Positions 1 through 12,000 of a DNA stretch of 64,000 nt are shown piece by piece. The position numbers and the translations under genes are program-made. This DNA comes from VAXT01 sp035318925 (GTDB taxonomy: Bacteria > Actinomycetota > Thermoleophilia > Gaiellales > Gaiellaceae), in the NCBI GenBank assembly GCA_035318925.1, contig DATHDS010000025.1:31082-95081 (forward strand), in the 5' to 3' direction. How positions within the stretch are numbered: the stretch's first letter is position 1; every line of letters starts with the position of its first letter. Under the pieces are notes generated by a model. The model ran no database searches. It had not been told where the DNA came from and was given only the letters and a program-made list of their open reading frames with translations.

Positions 1-1395
1 TTCGTCGACCAGCGGGCCACTGCGCAGGCGGAAGGCCGCGCCGCGGCCCGCGCGCACTTTGTCGCCGACCTTCTCCTGCCCGATCGGCTGACCCGAGCCG
101 ACTTCGAACGACCGGTCACGGGTCGACGGCGCAGCCGGCTCAACACTCTCTTCCTCAGAGTCGTGCAGACCCAGCCGATCAAACGCGTGAGCCTGATCGC
201 GCCGAACGGCCAGATCACCTATTCGACGGATCACCGCTTGATCGGCGAGCTGCCTCACGCCCGAGACAACGTGGCAGGCGCGTCCGCCGGTCGTGAGATT
301 CGCGCGGTCGAGACGACCGAGATCGACGGTCGGCGCGTGAAGGTGTTCGAGACCTACCTGCCGGTGCAGTCGAAGGGCACGAATGCCGCTCCTCTCGGTG
401 TCTTCGAGCTCTCTCAGGACTACAAGAAGGGAGTCTCCGACCGTGCCAGGAGCACGGTCCTGCCGGTGGGCGGCTTCCTGCTCCTGGCGCTGATCGTGCT
501 CTGCGCCACGCTCGTGCCGATTCTGCGTCGAGTGACGGCCGCGGTCGAAGAGCGAAATCGCCGTCTCGTTCAGCAGGCCGCTACCCTCGAGCGCTCGCTG
601 GCCGCGGCCCACGAGGCACGGACCGAGGCCGAAGCCGCCCGGCGCGCCCTGGTCGAGCAGAACAAGCGACTCCGCGAGCTCGACCGCCTCAAGGACGAGT
701 TCCTCTCGCTCGTCTCTCACGAGCTACGGACGCCGTTGACCTCGATTCGCGGCTACCTCGATCTCGTGCTCGACGAGGAGGCCGGTGAGCTGAACCCCGA
801 GCAGCGCCGGTTCCTCCAGGCCGTCGAGCGCAACTCCGGCCGGCTGCTGCGGCTCGTCGGCGACCTGCTCTTCGTCGCCCAGGCCGACGCCGGCCGCCTC
901 TCGCTCGAACAGGGCAAGGTCGACCTGGCCGCGCTCGCCGCCGAATGTGTCGAAGGCGCCGCGCCCGCCGCGGTCGAGAAGTCGATCGAGCTCGTTCTCG
1001 TTGCCAAGCCGGTGCCGGCGTTCGTCGGCGACCGAGGCCGGCTGGCCCAGGTGCTCGACAACCTCGTCTCCAACGCGCTCAAGTTCACACCCGAAGGCGG
1101 CAGGGTCGAGGTCAGCACGAAGCTGAACGGCGAGCACGTCTCGGTCGAAGTCTCGGACACTGGCATCGGCATTCCAGTCGCCGACCAGCCGCGCCTCTTC
1201 GAGCGCTTCTTCCGCTCCTCTGTCGCCGCCGACCAGGCGATCCCCGGCACGGGCCTCGGGCTGGCGATCGTGAAGGCGATCGTCGAGGCACACAACGGCG
1301 AGATCAGGATCGACAGCAAGGAAGGCCGCGGCACCACGTTCCGGGTCGACCTGCCGCTGACGGCCGAGACCGAGAACGTCGAGGAAGCGGCGTGA
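1..1395 (+). CDS. Sensor histidine kinase, 5' end outside window
   Basis: The frame is open from base 1, so the N-terminus lies upstream. What is visible is the end of an extracytoplasmic sensor region, one membrane helix (about bases 463-540), a coiled-coil linker rich in Ala/Glu/Arg, a HisKA dimerisation domain with the phospho-acceptor in SHELRTPL (His codon at 718), and a HATPase_c domain with N-box NLVSNALKF, G1 SDTGIGIP and G2 GTGLGLAIVK. All kinase boxes are intact. The stop overlaps the start of the next gene, a single-domain receiver, by 4 nt, so the two are almost certainly translationally coupled partners. The signal sensed cannot be told from the sequence. Confidence 0.93.
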   Translation, partial: FVDQRATAQAEGRAAARAHFVADLLLPDRLTRADFERPVTGRRRSRLNTLFLRVVQTQPIKRVSLIAPNGQITYSTDHRLIGELPHARDNVAGASAGREIRAVETTEIDGRRVKVFETYLPVQSKGTNAAPLGVFELSQDYKKGVSDRARSTVLPVGGFLLLALIVLCATLVPILRRVTAAVEERNRRLVQQAATLERSLAAAHEARTEAEAARRALVEQNKRLRELDRLKDEFLSLVSHELRTPLTSIRGYLDLVLDEEAGELNPEQRRFLQAVERNSGRLLRLVGDLLFVAQADAGRLSLEQGKVDLAALAAECVEGAAPAAVEKSIELVLVAKPVPAFVGDRGRLAQVLDNLVSNALKFTPEGGRVEVSTKLNGEHVSVEVSDTGIGIPVADQPRLFERFFRSSVAADQAIPGTGLGLAIVKAIVEAHNGEIRIDSKEGRGTTFRVDLPLTAETENVEEAA

Positions 1396-1805
1396 TCGAG
1401 CGCCAGTCCTCCGCTCGCCAGGTGGTGCTGATCGCCGACGACGACGAGGACATCCTCGAGCTCCTCTCGTTCCGCCTCGAGCGAGCCGGGTACGAGATCG
1501 TCCAGGCGAGAAACGGCGACGAGGCGCTGCGGCTCGCTCTCGACCTCCATCCGGCCCTCGCCGTCCTCGACGTGATGATGCCCGGTCTCGACGGCTTCGA
1601 GGTCACACGGGAACTGCGCCGCAACGCAGCGACGAGCGCGACGCCGGTCATCCTCCTGACCGCAAGAGCTCAGGCGACCGACATCGCCCGCGGCATGGCG
1701 GCCGGGGCCGACGACTACGTGAGGAAGCCGTTCGACGCGCGCGACCTCGCGGACCGGGTCGACCGCCTGCTTCGCCCTCCGCCTCCGCCCCACGTCGCCC
1801 GCTAG
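1392..1805 (+). CDS. Single-domain response regulator (receiver)
   Basis: The protein has 137 residues and is only a CheY-like receiver domain. The acidic pair is in IADDDED, the phospho-acceptor Asp is in VLDVMMPG, the switch Thr in LLTA and the conserved Lys in VRKPF. It starts with GTG inside the stop of the upstream kinase gene (GTGA overlap), which makes that kinase its likely phosphodonor. There is no DNA-binding or enzymatic output domain, so it probably acts through protein contacts or a phosphorelay. The proline-rich tail (RPPPPPHVAR) is not part of the fold. Confidence 0.92.
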   Translation: MIERQSSARQVVLIADDDEDILELLSFRLERAGYEIVQARNGDEALRLALDLHPALAVLDVMMPGLDGFEVTRELRRNAATSATPVILLTARAQATDIARGMAAGADDYVRKPFDARDLADRVDRLLRPPPPPHVAR

Positions 1806-1835
1806 TCATCCTGGAAGCGAGTTACGCTCGCGGCG

Positions 1836-2211
1836 GTGGCGAAGATCCTGATAGTCGACGACGACCAGGACACCCGGCAGGTCCTGAAGATCCGTCTGGA
1901 GACGAACGGATACGAAACTGCGTTCGCCTGGGACGCGGTGACGGCGATCTCCGTGACGCGCGAGGAGCGACCCGATCTGATCCTGCTCGACTTCGGCCTG
2001 CCCGGCGGCGACGCCGTCGTCGTCATGGAGCGACTGCGGGCGTTCCCGGCGCTCGCCGACACCCCGGTCGTCGTCGTCAGCGCTCGCAAACCGCTTGGAA
2101 CCGAACAGCGCGCACTCGCCCGGGGGCGCCTTCGCCTATGTCCAGAACCCGATCGACAACGAGCAGCTGCTCGCCATCATCCGCAGGGTCCTCGGCGAGG
2201 AATCGGGCTGA
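1836..2211 (+). pseudogene. Response regulator receiver, frameshifted near its C-terminus
   Basis: A GTG start opens a second receiver protein whose first 90 or so residues are normal: LIVDDDQD acidic pair, phospho-acceptor in LLLDFGLPGG, and VVSARK. At the GGGGG run near 2120 the frame changes. The uninterrupted receiver end (GAFAYVQNP, then a helix ending EESG) is read in another frame and stops at 2211. In the start frame translation runs on with unrelated residues to 2243. One extra G explains everything. It could be a genuine mutation or a homopolymer sequencing error; the clean remainder of the domain favours a recent event or an error. It follows the kinase/receiver pair by 30 nt and is probably co-transcribed. 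Confidence 0.8.
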
Positions 2212-2215
2212 GCGA

Positions 2216-2914
2216 CTACCGCCCGGCGGGGCGGAACCGGTAGCCGAAGCCTCGAACCGTTTCGATCGGCGACTCGCCGTCGCGCTTGCCGAGCTTCCGC
2301 CGGAGATAGCCGACGTAAAGCTTCACCTGGTCGCGTGAGACCGAGTCCGGCTCGTCCCAGGCGAGCTCGAGCAGCTGCTCCTGGCTGAGGACCTGATTGG
2401 CGTGCCGGACGAAGGCCTCCAGCACGTTGTACTCGAGCCGCGTCAGCGGGACCTGCTGCCCCTCGACGGAGGCGGTCCGCTGGACGAAGTCGACCTGGAG
2501 GAATGAGTCCGTGTACGAGACCGGTGAGTCGTCTCGCGGCGCCCGGCGAAGCAGTGCCTCCACGCGGGCGACGAGCTCTTCGCGGTCGAACGGCTTCGTG
2601 ACGTAGTCGTCGGCCCCTCCGCGCAGGCCGCGGACGCGATCGGACTCCGAGTCGCGGGCGGTCAGCATCAGCACCGGCACGTCGCTCAGGTCCCGGATGC
2701 GCTCGAGCAGCTCCCAGCCGTCGAGGTCGGGCATCGTCACGTCGAGGAGGACGAGGTCGTGGTTTCCCTTGTGAAAGGCACGCAGCGCAGCGCGGCCATC
2801 GGCCTGATCGTCGACCTCGTATCCGGCCCGCTCCAGGACGAGCCGCAGAAGAGCCCGGATGTCCTCGTCGTCGTCGACGACCAGGAGCTGAGGCCTGGTT
2901 CCGGCCGGATTCAT
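2216..2914 (-). CDS. OmpR/PhoB-family response regulator
   Basis: The protein has 232 residues. An N-terminal receiver (about 8-120) carries VDDDED, the phospho-acceptor in LLDVTMPD, the switch Thr in LTAR and Lys in VTKPF. A C-terminal winged-helix DNA-binding domain (about 135-230) has the usual LTRLEYNVL entry and the VRGFGYRF hairpin. The gene converges on the receiver genes to its left and diverges from the giant repeat protein to its right. The shared upstream region contains an 11-bp-period direct repeat, the usual target geometry for this family, so it may regulate itself and the giant gene. The partner kinase may be the truncated one at the left edge. Confidence 0.93.
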   Translation of the reverse strand: MNPAGTRPQLLVVDDDEDIRALLRLVLERAGYEVDDQADGRAALRAFHKGNHDLVLLDVTMPDLDGWELLERIRDLSDVPVLMLTARDSESDRVRGLRGGADDYVTKPFDREELVARVEALLRRAPRDDSPVSYTDSFLQVDFVQRTASVEGQQVPLTRLEYNVLEAFVRHANQVLSQEQLLELAWDEPDSVSRDQVKLYVGYLRRKLGKRDGESPIETVRGFGYRFRPAGR

Positions 2915-2924
2915 CCGTAGGGCC

Positions 2925-2940
2925 TCACTCGTCCGAGTGA
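2925..2940. promoter_or_regulatory. Perfect 7-bp inverted repeat upstream of the OmpR-type regulator
   Basis: The arms TCACTCG and CGAGTGA are separated by two bases and end 11 nt before the regulator's start codon. The element could be an operator or a short leader hairpin. Its position is seen directly; the role is inferred. Confidence 0.4.
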
Positions 2941-2950
2941 TTTCGAGGGC

Positions 2951-2967
2951 TCATACGGAATTCATAC
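2951..2967. promoter_or_regulatory. Putative OmpR-type operator, 11-bp-period direct repeat
   Basis: The hexamer TCATAC occurs at 2951 and 2962, exactly 11 bp apart. OmpR/PhoB-family regulators bind head-to-tail on repeats of this period. The site lies between a divergent OmpR-type regulator gene (start 2914) and the giant surface-protein gene, so it is placed to control both. Assignment to that regulator is inference. Confidence 0.45.
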
Positions 2968-3088
2968 CTGCCCGCTGTCCCCCTTCCTACGCGTAAGGGC
3001 GAGAACTCGTCTGGAAATGGCGAGCTTCCACGAGCATCTGCGGCCGGCGAGAGCAGCGTCTCTCGCACAAGACCAGGGACAGTCGTCC

Positions 3089-6000
3089 ATGCGGCGGGCG
3101 ACGTTCCTCGGCCTGCTCGCCTGCGTTCTCGCGGCGATCTCGATGACCTCAATCCAGGGAGAGGACGCCTCGTCGCCGACCTTGCTCGGCCGGGCGCTTC
3201 ACCTCGACGCCCTCGGCGCCCCCAGGCCCGATGCGCCGCTCGCCCGGCGCACTGCCCCGGGCGTCGACGTGCGGATCGATCGCCGGGGGTTCGAGGTCGC
3301 CGGCCCGAAGACGCTCGTCTCGCTCAACGGCCTCGACACCGGCAAGGCCGGCTGGGCGCGCTATGCCCGCGGCGCTTCCCGCCGAACCTCCTTCGGCCGC
3401 GAGACGATCGTCGTTGCCCCGCAGAAGACCGAGCAGTTCCTGACCGTCGATCAGCGGCAAGGACCTAAGACCTGGCGCTGGCGGCTCGCGGCCGGGGAGC
3501 TCCAGCCAATCGTTGGCGATGACGGTGCTGTTGGGCTGTGGTCCGGACATGCGCTTGCCAGCGTCCACGTCGATCCGGTGGCGCTTCTGGACACGGCTGG
3601 CCACGACGTCACACCCAGCGGCCTTCGGTGGTCGCTAGCGCGCGACCGGCGCGGCTGGCTGCTTGAGCTTCGTGTTGACGACGCGCACCTGCCATTGCCG
3701 TACGTAATCGACCCGGCGATCACCTACGTTGCCGCCGGCGGTGGAAACAACGCCGGGGGTGCGACGACTCTCGTGATCACGAAGCCTGCGGGCGTCGTCG
3801 AGAACAACCTCTTGGTCGCGCAGGTCACGGTTCGTGGCGGTACTGGAATCGGAGCGATCACCTCCCCGGGCTGGACCTCGACCGCGCCGGGATGGGCGAC
3901 GCTGCGTCAGGACTACACCAACGTGAATGCCAGCCAGACGTTCTGGAAGGTTGCCGGCGCAGCGGAGCCCGCCACATACACGTGGAGCTGGGGCGCGACG
4001 TCGGCCAAGGCGTCGGGCGGAATCATCGCGCTCAAGGGAGTGGACAACGCCGCGCCCGTCGACCAGTTCGGCGGCTCCATGAACGGGACGAGCACGACGA
4101 ACATCCTTGCGCCCTCGATCACGACGCAGACGGCCAACACGATGCTGATCGGCCTCTTCGGGAGCACGAGCAGTCCGTCGACGAACGTCACTCCCCCAGC
4201 GTCGATGACCGAGCGTTACGAAGATGCGTCGACGAGCGGCGTGAGCACGAGGAACGAGGGTGCCACCGAGCCGTTCGCCGCGGTCGGCGCAACCGGGACG
4301 AGAACCGCGACAACGGATCAGATCGGTTCATCGATCGGCCAGTTGATCGCCCTCAAGCTCGACACCACGAACCCGACCGGCTCGGTCACCGCTCCTGCAG
4401 CCGCGGCCATCGTGCGCGGGAACGCGGTCACCGTCTCCTCCGACTCCGCCGACGGCGGCTCCGGCGTCGCGAATGCGCAGTTCCAGCGCTCGCCGGCCGG
4501 CGCCGGAGTCTGGACGAACATCGTCGCTGCCGACACGACGAGCCCCTATTCGGTCGCCTGGGATACGACGGCCGTTGCGGACGGGCTCTACGACCTGCGC
4601 GTCGTGACGACCGACAACGCAGCCAACACGTTTACCTCGGCCCTGATCACAAACGTGCGCGTCGACAACACGAACCCGACGGGCGCAGTCACGGCTCCGG
4701 CCGCAAGCGCCAACGTGCGAGGCAACGCGGTGACGGTGAGCTCGAACTCCCTGGACGGCGGCTCGGGCGTTGCAAACGCGCAGTTCCAGCGCTCCCCGGC
4801 CGGCGGCGGCGTCTGGACGAACATCGGCGCCGCCGACACGACCAGCCCCTACTCGGTTGCTTGGGACACGACCGCGGTCGCCGACGGTCTCTACGACCTG
4901 CGCGTGATCACGACCGACAACGCCGGAAACACCTTCACGTCCGCGCTGATTACGAACGTGCGCGTCGACAACACGAACCCGACCGGTTCCGTGACCGCTC
5001 CTGCCGCTTCAGCCAACGTAACCGGAAACGCGGTCACGGTCAGCTCGAACTCCCTGGACGGCGGCTCGGGCGTCGCGAACGCGCAGTTCCAGCGCTCGCC
5101 GGCCGGCGGCGGCGTCTGGACGAACATCGGCGCCGCCGACACGACCAGCCCCTACTCGGTTGCCTGGGACACGACGGCGGTTGCCGACGGGCTCTACGAC
5201 CTGCGCGTGATCACGACCGACAACGCCGGAAACACCTTCACCTCTGCCCTGATCACGAACGTGCGCGTCGACAACACGAACCCGACGGGCGCAGTCACAG
5301 CTCCCGCAGCCTCCGCCAACGTGCGCGGGAACGCAGTCACTGTCTCCTCCGACTCTGCGGACGGCGGATCCGGCGTCGCGAACGCCCAGTTCCAGCGCTC
5401 CCCGGCAGGCGGCGGTGTCTGGACGACGATCTCGATCGACAACTCGAGCCCCTACTCCATCGCCTGGGATACGACGGCCGTAGCGGACGGCCTCTACGAC
5501 CTTCGTGTGATCACCACCGACAACGTGGGCAAGACGTTCACGAGCGCGCTGATTACGAACGTACGGGTGGACAACACGAACCCGACCGGCTCGCTCACGG
5601 CACCGGCATCAGCAGCGATCGTGCGCGGGAACGCGGTCACGGTGAGCTCGAACTCCCTCGACGGCGGCTCGGGCGTCGCCTCGGCGGCATTCCAGCGCTC
5701 CCCAGCCGGTGTCGGTGTCTGGACGACGATCTCGACCGACAACTCGAGCCCCTACTCCATCGCCTGGGACACGACGGCAGTTGCGGACGGCCTCTATGAC
5801 CTGCGCGTGATCACGACCGACAACGCCGGAAACACGTTCACGAGCGGGCTCGTCACGAACGTGCGCGTCGACAACACGAACCCGACCGGTTCCGTGACCG
5901 CTCCTGCAGCCTCGGCCAACGTCACCGGAAACGCGGTCACGGTCAGCTCGAACTCCCTGGACGGCGGCTCGGGCGTCGCGAACGCGCAGTTCCAGCGCTC

Positions 6001-9000
6001 CCCGGCCGGCGGCGGCACCTGGACGAACATCGGCGCTGCCGACACGACCAGCCCCTACTCGGTTGCTTGGGACACAACCGCTGTTGCGGACGGGCTCTAC
6101 GACCTGCAGGTGATCACGACCGACAACGCGGGCAACACCTTTACCTCCCCGCTCATCACCAACGTGCGGGTCGACAATACGAACCCGACCGGCTCGGTCA
6201 CCGCTCCTGCATCTTCCGCCAATGTGCGCGGAGCGGCCGTTACCGTCTCCTCTGACTCCGCGGACGCAGGATCGGGGGTTGCCAACGCGCAGTTCCAGCG
6301 CTCCCCGGCCGGCGCCGGCGTCTGGACGAACATCGGCGCTGCCGACACGACCAGCCCCTACTCGGTCGCCTGGGATACCACCTCTCTCGCCGACGGCCTT
6401 TACGACCTGCGCGTGATCACCACCGACAACGTCGGTAAGACGTTCACGAGCGCGCTCGTCACTAACGTGCGCGTCGACAACACAAACCCGACCGGCGCGG
6501 TGACCGGACCGGCGTCGGGGGTCACTGTGCGCGGGAATGCGGTCACCGTCACCTCCGACTCGGCAGACGGAGGCTCGGGCGTCGCGAACGCGCAGTTCCA
6601 GCGCTCCCCGGCCGGCGGCGGCGTCTGGACGAACATCGGCGCTGCCGATACGACCAGCCCCTACTCGGTTGCTTGGGACACGACCGCTGTTGCGGACGGG
6701 CTGTACGACTTGCGCGTCGTGACCACCGATAGTGCGGGCAACACCTTTAACTCGGCGTTCGTCACGAACGTGCGCGTCGACAACACGAATCCGACCGGCT
6801 CCGTGACGGCGCCCGCCGCGTCCGCCAACGTCCGGGGAGCCGCTGTGACCGTCTCGTCGGACTCGGCTGACGGCGGCTCCGGCGTCGCGAATGCGCAGTT
6901 CCAGCGCTCGCCGGCCGGTGGCGGCGTCTGGACGAACATCGGTGCCGCCGATACGACCAGCCCGTACTCAGTTGCCTGGGATACCACTGCCCTCGCTGAC
7001 GGGCTCTACGACCTGCGCGTGATCACGACCGACAACGTCGGGAACACCTTTACCTCCGCGCTCGTCACGAACGTGCGCGTCGACAACACGAACCCGACCG
7101 GCTCGATCACCGCACCTGCCGCGAGCGCGAACGTGCGCGGGGTGGTCGTGACCGTCTCCTCCAACTCGGCCGATGGCGGCTCGGGCGTGCAGCAGGCGGA
7201 CTTCCAGCGCTCCCCGGCCGGCGCCGGCACCTGGACGACGATCGCGACCGACAACTCGAGTCCGTACTCGGTCGCCTGGGATACGACGGCGGTTGCCGAC
7301 GGGCTCTACGACCTGCGCGGCGTGACGACCGACAACGCAGGTAACACCTTTACCTCCGCGCTCGTCACGAACGTGCGCGTCGACAACACGAACCCGACCG
7401 GCTCGATCACAGCTCCCGCAGCCTCGGCCAATGTTCGGGGGGCGGCGGTCACGGTCAGCTCGAACTCCGCGGATGGAGGCTCGGGTGTGCAGCAGGCGGA
7501 CTTCCAGCGCTCGCCCGCGGGCGCGGGCACCTGGACGACGATCGCGACCGACAACTCGAGTCCGTACTCGGTCGCCTGGGCTACGACGGCGGTTGCCGAC
7601 GGGCTCTACGACCTGCGCGTCGTGACGACCGACAACGCCGGCAACAGCTTGACCTCGGTCCTCGTCACGAACGTGCGCGTGGACAACACGAACCCGAGCG
7701 GCTCGGTCACCGCACCTGCTGCGAGCGCGAACGTGAACGGGGCGGCGGTCACGGTCAGCTCGAACTCCGCGGATGGAGGCTCGGGCGTCGCGAACGCGCA
7801 GTTCCAGCGCTCCCCGGCCGGCAGCGGCGTCTGGACGAACATCGGCGCCGCCGACACGACCAGCCCCTACTCGGTTGCCTGGGACACGACGGCGGTTGCC
7901 GACGGGCTCTACGACCTGCGCGTCGTGACGACCGACAACGCCGGCAACAGCTTGACCTCGGTCCTCGTCACGAACGTGCGCGTGGACAACACGAACCCGA
8001 CCGGCTCGGTCACGGCGCCGGGCGCCGGTGCGAACGTGACCGGCAACGCAGTGCCAGTCTCCTCCGACTCGGCAGACGGCGGCTCCGGCGTTGCCAGCGC
8101 TCAGTTCCAGCGCTCGCCGGCAGGTGCCGGCGTCTGGACGACGATCGCCACCGACAACTCGAGCCCCTACTCGGTCGCCTGGGACACGACTGCTCTCGCG
8201 GACGGCAGCTACGACCTACGCCTGATCACCACTGACAACGCCGGCAACACGTTCACGAGCGCCGTCCGAACGGTGACGGTCGACAACAGCGCACCCGCGG
8301 CGCCGGCTCTCTCGTTCGACAGCTTCACGAACGCGTCGGCGACGGGCTCGACGGTCTACTATCGGACCGGCGTCGCCGGCGGCTTCACGGTCACCGGGAC
8401 GGCTTCGGATCCGCAGTCCGGCCTCGACTACCTGACGTTCCCAGGCCTGGGCTCGGGCTGGACGGGCGGCGGCGCCGACATGAGCGCGCCCTACAACGGC
8501 GTCTACACGTTCAACACGAGCGCAAACGATCCGACGGAGCCGAACGACGTCACCGCGACGAACAACGTCGGGATCACATCGAGCCCGGCGAGCTTCACCG
8601 TCACGCCAGACTCGTTGGCTCCAGTCAGCTCCATCCTCTGCGACGGCGGCACGTGCGCCGGTGGCTGGTACACGAGCGCGGTCTCGGTCAGCCTCTCGGC
8701 GAACGACGGCGGCTCTGGCCTCCAGGAGATCCGTTTCACGACCGACGGCACCGACCCCAGCCCGATCAACGGCAGCGTCTACGCCACGCCGTTCAGCGTC
8801 CCGGCTACGATGACTGTCAAGTTCCGCTCGTACGACACGGTCGGTAACGAGGAGGCCGTCGCCTCGCAGCTCGTCCGCATCGACACGAGCGCTCCGAGCG
8901 CTCCGAGCCTCACGCTCAGCGAGAGCCCGGCCTCTGGGAACCAGCACGTCTCCGGCGCGACCCTCTACTACAACCCGCAGGGCGGAAACTCCGGCAGCTT

Positions 9001-12000
9001 CACCGTCGACGCTTCGGCGAGCGACGCCCAGTCGGGGATCGAGAAGGTCACGTTCCCGGCCCTCACAGGCATGACGGGCGGCGGAGACGACACGTCGAGC
9101 CCGTACCAGGGCTTCTACAGCTGGACTGCGAGCACCACCGGTTCGGGAGCGCAGACGGTCACTGCCCGCAACAACGCGGCCCTCACGTCGAGCGCCAACT
9201 TCACGGTCACGCCCGATACGACCGCGCCGGGCAGCCAGACCGCCACGCTCGTCGGCGGCCTGTACTACACGAGCGCCTCGGTCGCCTTCACGACCGGTGA
9301 CGGCAGCGACTCCGGAGCCGGGCTCAACACGTCGAGCGGTCTCGTCGAGCGCGCCTCGGCAACACTCTCGAACGGCACCTGCACGGGCGGCTTCTCCTCC
9401 TTCGGTGGCTCGTATTCGAGCCCCGACTCGAGCGTCGTTTCCGGCAACTGCTACCGCTACCGCTTCACGATCGCCGACAACGTCGGCAACGTCTCCATCG
9501 CAGTCGTCACCGCCGATGCGAAGGTCGACACCTCGGCCCCGACCGGGACGATGGGCGACCCAGGCGCGAACCTCCGCGGCACGGTCGCGCTGACCTCCAC
9601 GAACGGGGATCCCGAGTCGGGCGTCGCGACGGTCACCTACCAGCACTCGCCGGCCGGCCAGAACACGTGGACGGCCAACGCAGCCAGCTGGGACACGACG
9701 GGAGTCGCCGACGGGCTTTACGACCTGCGCGTGACGGTCACCAACAATGCCGGAACGACGACGAACTCGGCGATTGTCGCGAACCGCCGTATCGACAACA
9801 CGGCGCCGAGCGCGAGCATGGACGATCCCGGAAGCCCCCTCTCGGAAACCGTCACGCTCACCTCGACGGCGAGCGACGTCAGCGGCTCGGGCCTCGACAC
9901 CGCGACCTTCCAGTACTCCTACCAGGGCACGGGCCCGTGGACGACGATCGGCACGGATTCGAGCGCGCCCTTCAGCGTCGACTGGGACACGACCGCCGGC
10001 CTCGACGGGCGCTACAACCTGCGGGTGATCGCCTCCGACGTGGCAGGCAACTCGACGACGTCCTCCACGGTCACCAACCGCAAGATCCAAAACCTCCCGC
10101 CGCTCGTCAACATCACGGCACCCGGGAACTACATCAACGCGGCCTCTCCAAGCCCGTTCACGATCACGACGACGACAGAAACCCCGCAGTTCGCCGCCGA
10201 CAACGTCGAATTCTTCCGGTGCACGGATGGAAGCGCGAACTGCTCGACGGGCATCTTCGCTTCGATCGGCGTTGATTTCACGAGCCCGTATACGGCATCT
10301 TGGGCGCAGGCCTCTGAGCCCGAAGGGAACCGGACGCTGAAGGCAGTCGTCACCGACGTCGACGGGGGTACCGGCGAGGACATCTTCAACGTGACGATCG
10401 ACCGAACGGCGCCGACGGGCTCGATCACCGGTCCCGGCGGAGGGGCCTACGTCGGCGGGACGACGGTCGCCGTCTCGTCGGACTCGGCCGACACCCTCTC
10501 CGGCGTCGGCCAGGTCGTCTTCCAGCGCTCGCCGGCCGGTCAGAACATCTGGGCTGCGATCGCCACCGACACCACGCTGCCCTATTCGGTGAACTGGGAC
10601 ACGACGTCGCTCTCGGACGGTGCCTTCGACCTGCGTGCGGTCACGACGGACCTCGCGGGGAACTCCTTCAACGGCCCGGTGCGAACGGTCAACGTCGACA
10701 ACACCGGCCCGACGGCGACCCAAGACGACCCGGGCGCGAACCTGCGCGCGCGCGCGACCCTCAGCAGCTCCTCCTCAGACCCCGCCGGCATCGCGCAGGT
10801 CGTCTTCCAGCGCTCCGCCGCCGGCCAGAGCACCTGGACCCCGATCGCCACCGATACGACCTTCCCGTACTCGACGAGCTTCGACACGACCGCCGTCGCC
10901 GACGGCCTCTACGACTTCCGAATCGTCGCCACCGACAGCGTCGGCAACCCGACGAGCTCAGCACCGGTCGTAAACCGCAGGGTCGACAACACCTCGCCCA
11001 GCGCCACCATGACGAGCCCCGGCGCCAACATCCGCGCGACGGTCTCCCTCGGCTCGACGACGAGCGATAGCGGCTCCGGCATGGCAAGCGTCCGCTACGA
11101 GCGCTCGCCGGCGGGGCAGAACACCTGGACCGCGATCGGCACCTCGAGCACGTCGCCCTACTCGCTGAACTTCGACTCGACCGCGGTCGGCGACGGCCTC
11201 TACGACCTGCGCGCTGTCGCAACCGACGTCGCCGGCAACTCGACGACCTCCGCTGCCGTCACCGGCATCCGCGTCGACAACACGCCGCCGGACGCGACGA
11301 TGAACGACCCCGGCGCGAACATCGGCGGGACGATCGGGCTGACTTCAACGACGAGCGACGGCGGCTCGGGAATCAACACGGTCACGTACCAGTACTCGCA
11401 GGCCGGCCAGGCGAGTTGGACGACGACTCCTGCGAGCTGGAACACGACGCTCCTCGGTGACGGCCTCTATGACCTGCGGGTAATCGCGACCGACAACGCC
11501 GGCAACTCGACGACCTCAGCCGTCGTCGCCGACCGGCGCGTCGACAACGGAGCGCCCACGATCTCGATCTCCCAGCCCGGCACATATGTCAACGGCAGCG
11601 ACGCCGACCCATTCACGGTCACCGCCTCGAGCCCGGACACCGATCTCGCCAACGTCCAGTTCTTCGCCTGCGACAATGCGAGCGCGAACTGCTCGGCCGG
11701 CAACTGGGTGCTGCTCGGGACCGACACGAGCGCCCCGTACAGCGCGGCGTGGGTGCTTCCCGGAGCCGACGGCAACCGGGCCCTGCGCGCGCTCGCCACC
11801 GACCTCGCGTCGAACGCCGGACAGGCCATTCACAACGTTCTCGTCGACCGCGCGGCTCCGAGCGGCGGATCGGTCTCCTACCTCGACGGCTACGACACGA
11901 CCGGCTCGCTGGCGATCACGACCTCGAACGGCACCGACTCGGGCTCGGGCGTGGACGCCGCCTCGGGCGTCATCCAGCGCGACGCGGTCGCACTCGCCGC

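Noticed and set aside
4370..8290. CRISPR-like regular repetition
   Set aside because: The repeats are 300 bp, contiguous without spacers, and encode protein domains in frame.
8216..10723. Long minus-strand frame opposite the giant gene (835 codons), with others at 13160-14854 and 15506-18946
   Set aside because: The translations are Arg/Asp/Val-rich shadows of the repetitive GC-rich plus-strand gene, with no domain and no consistent start.
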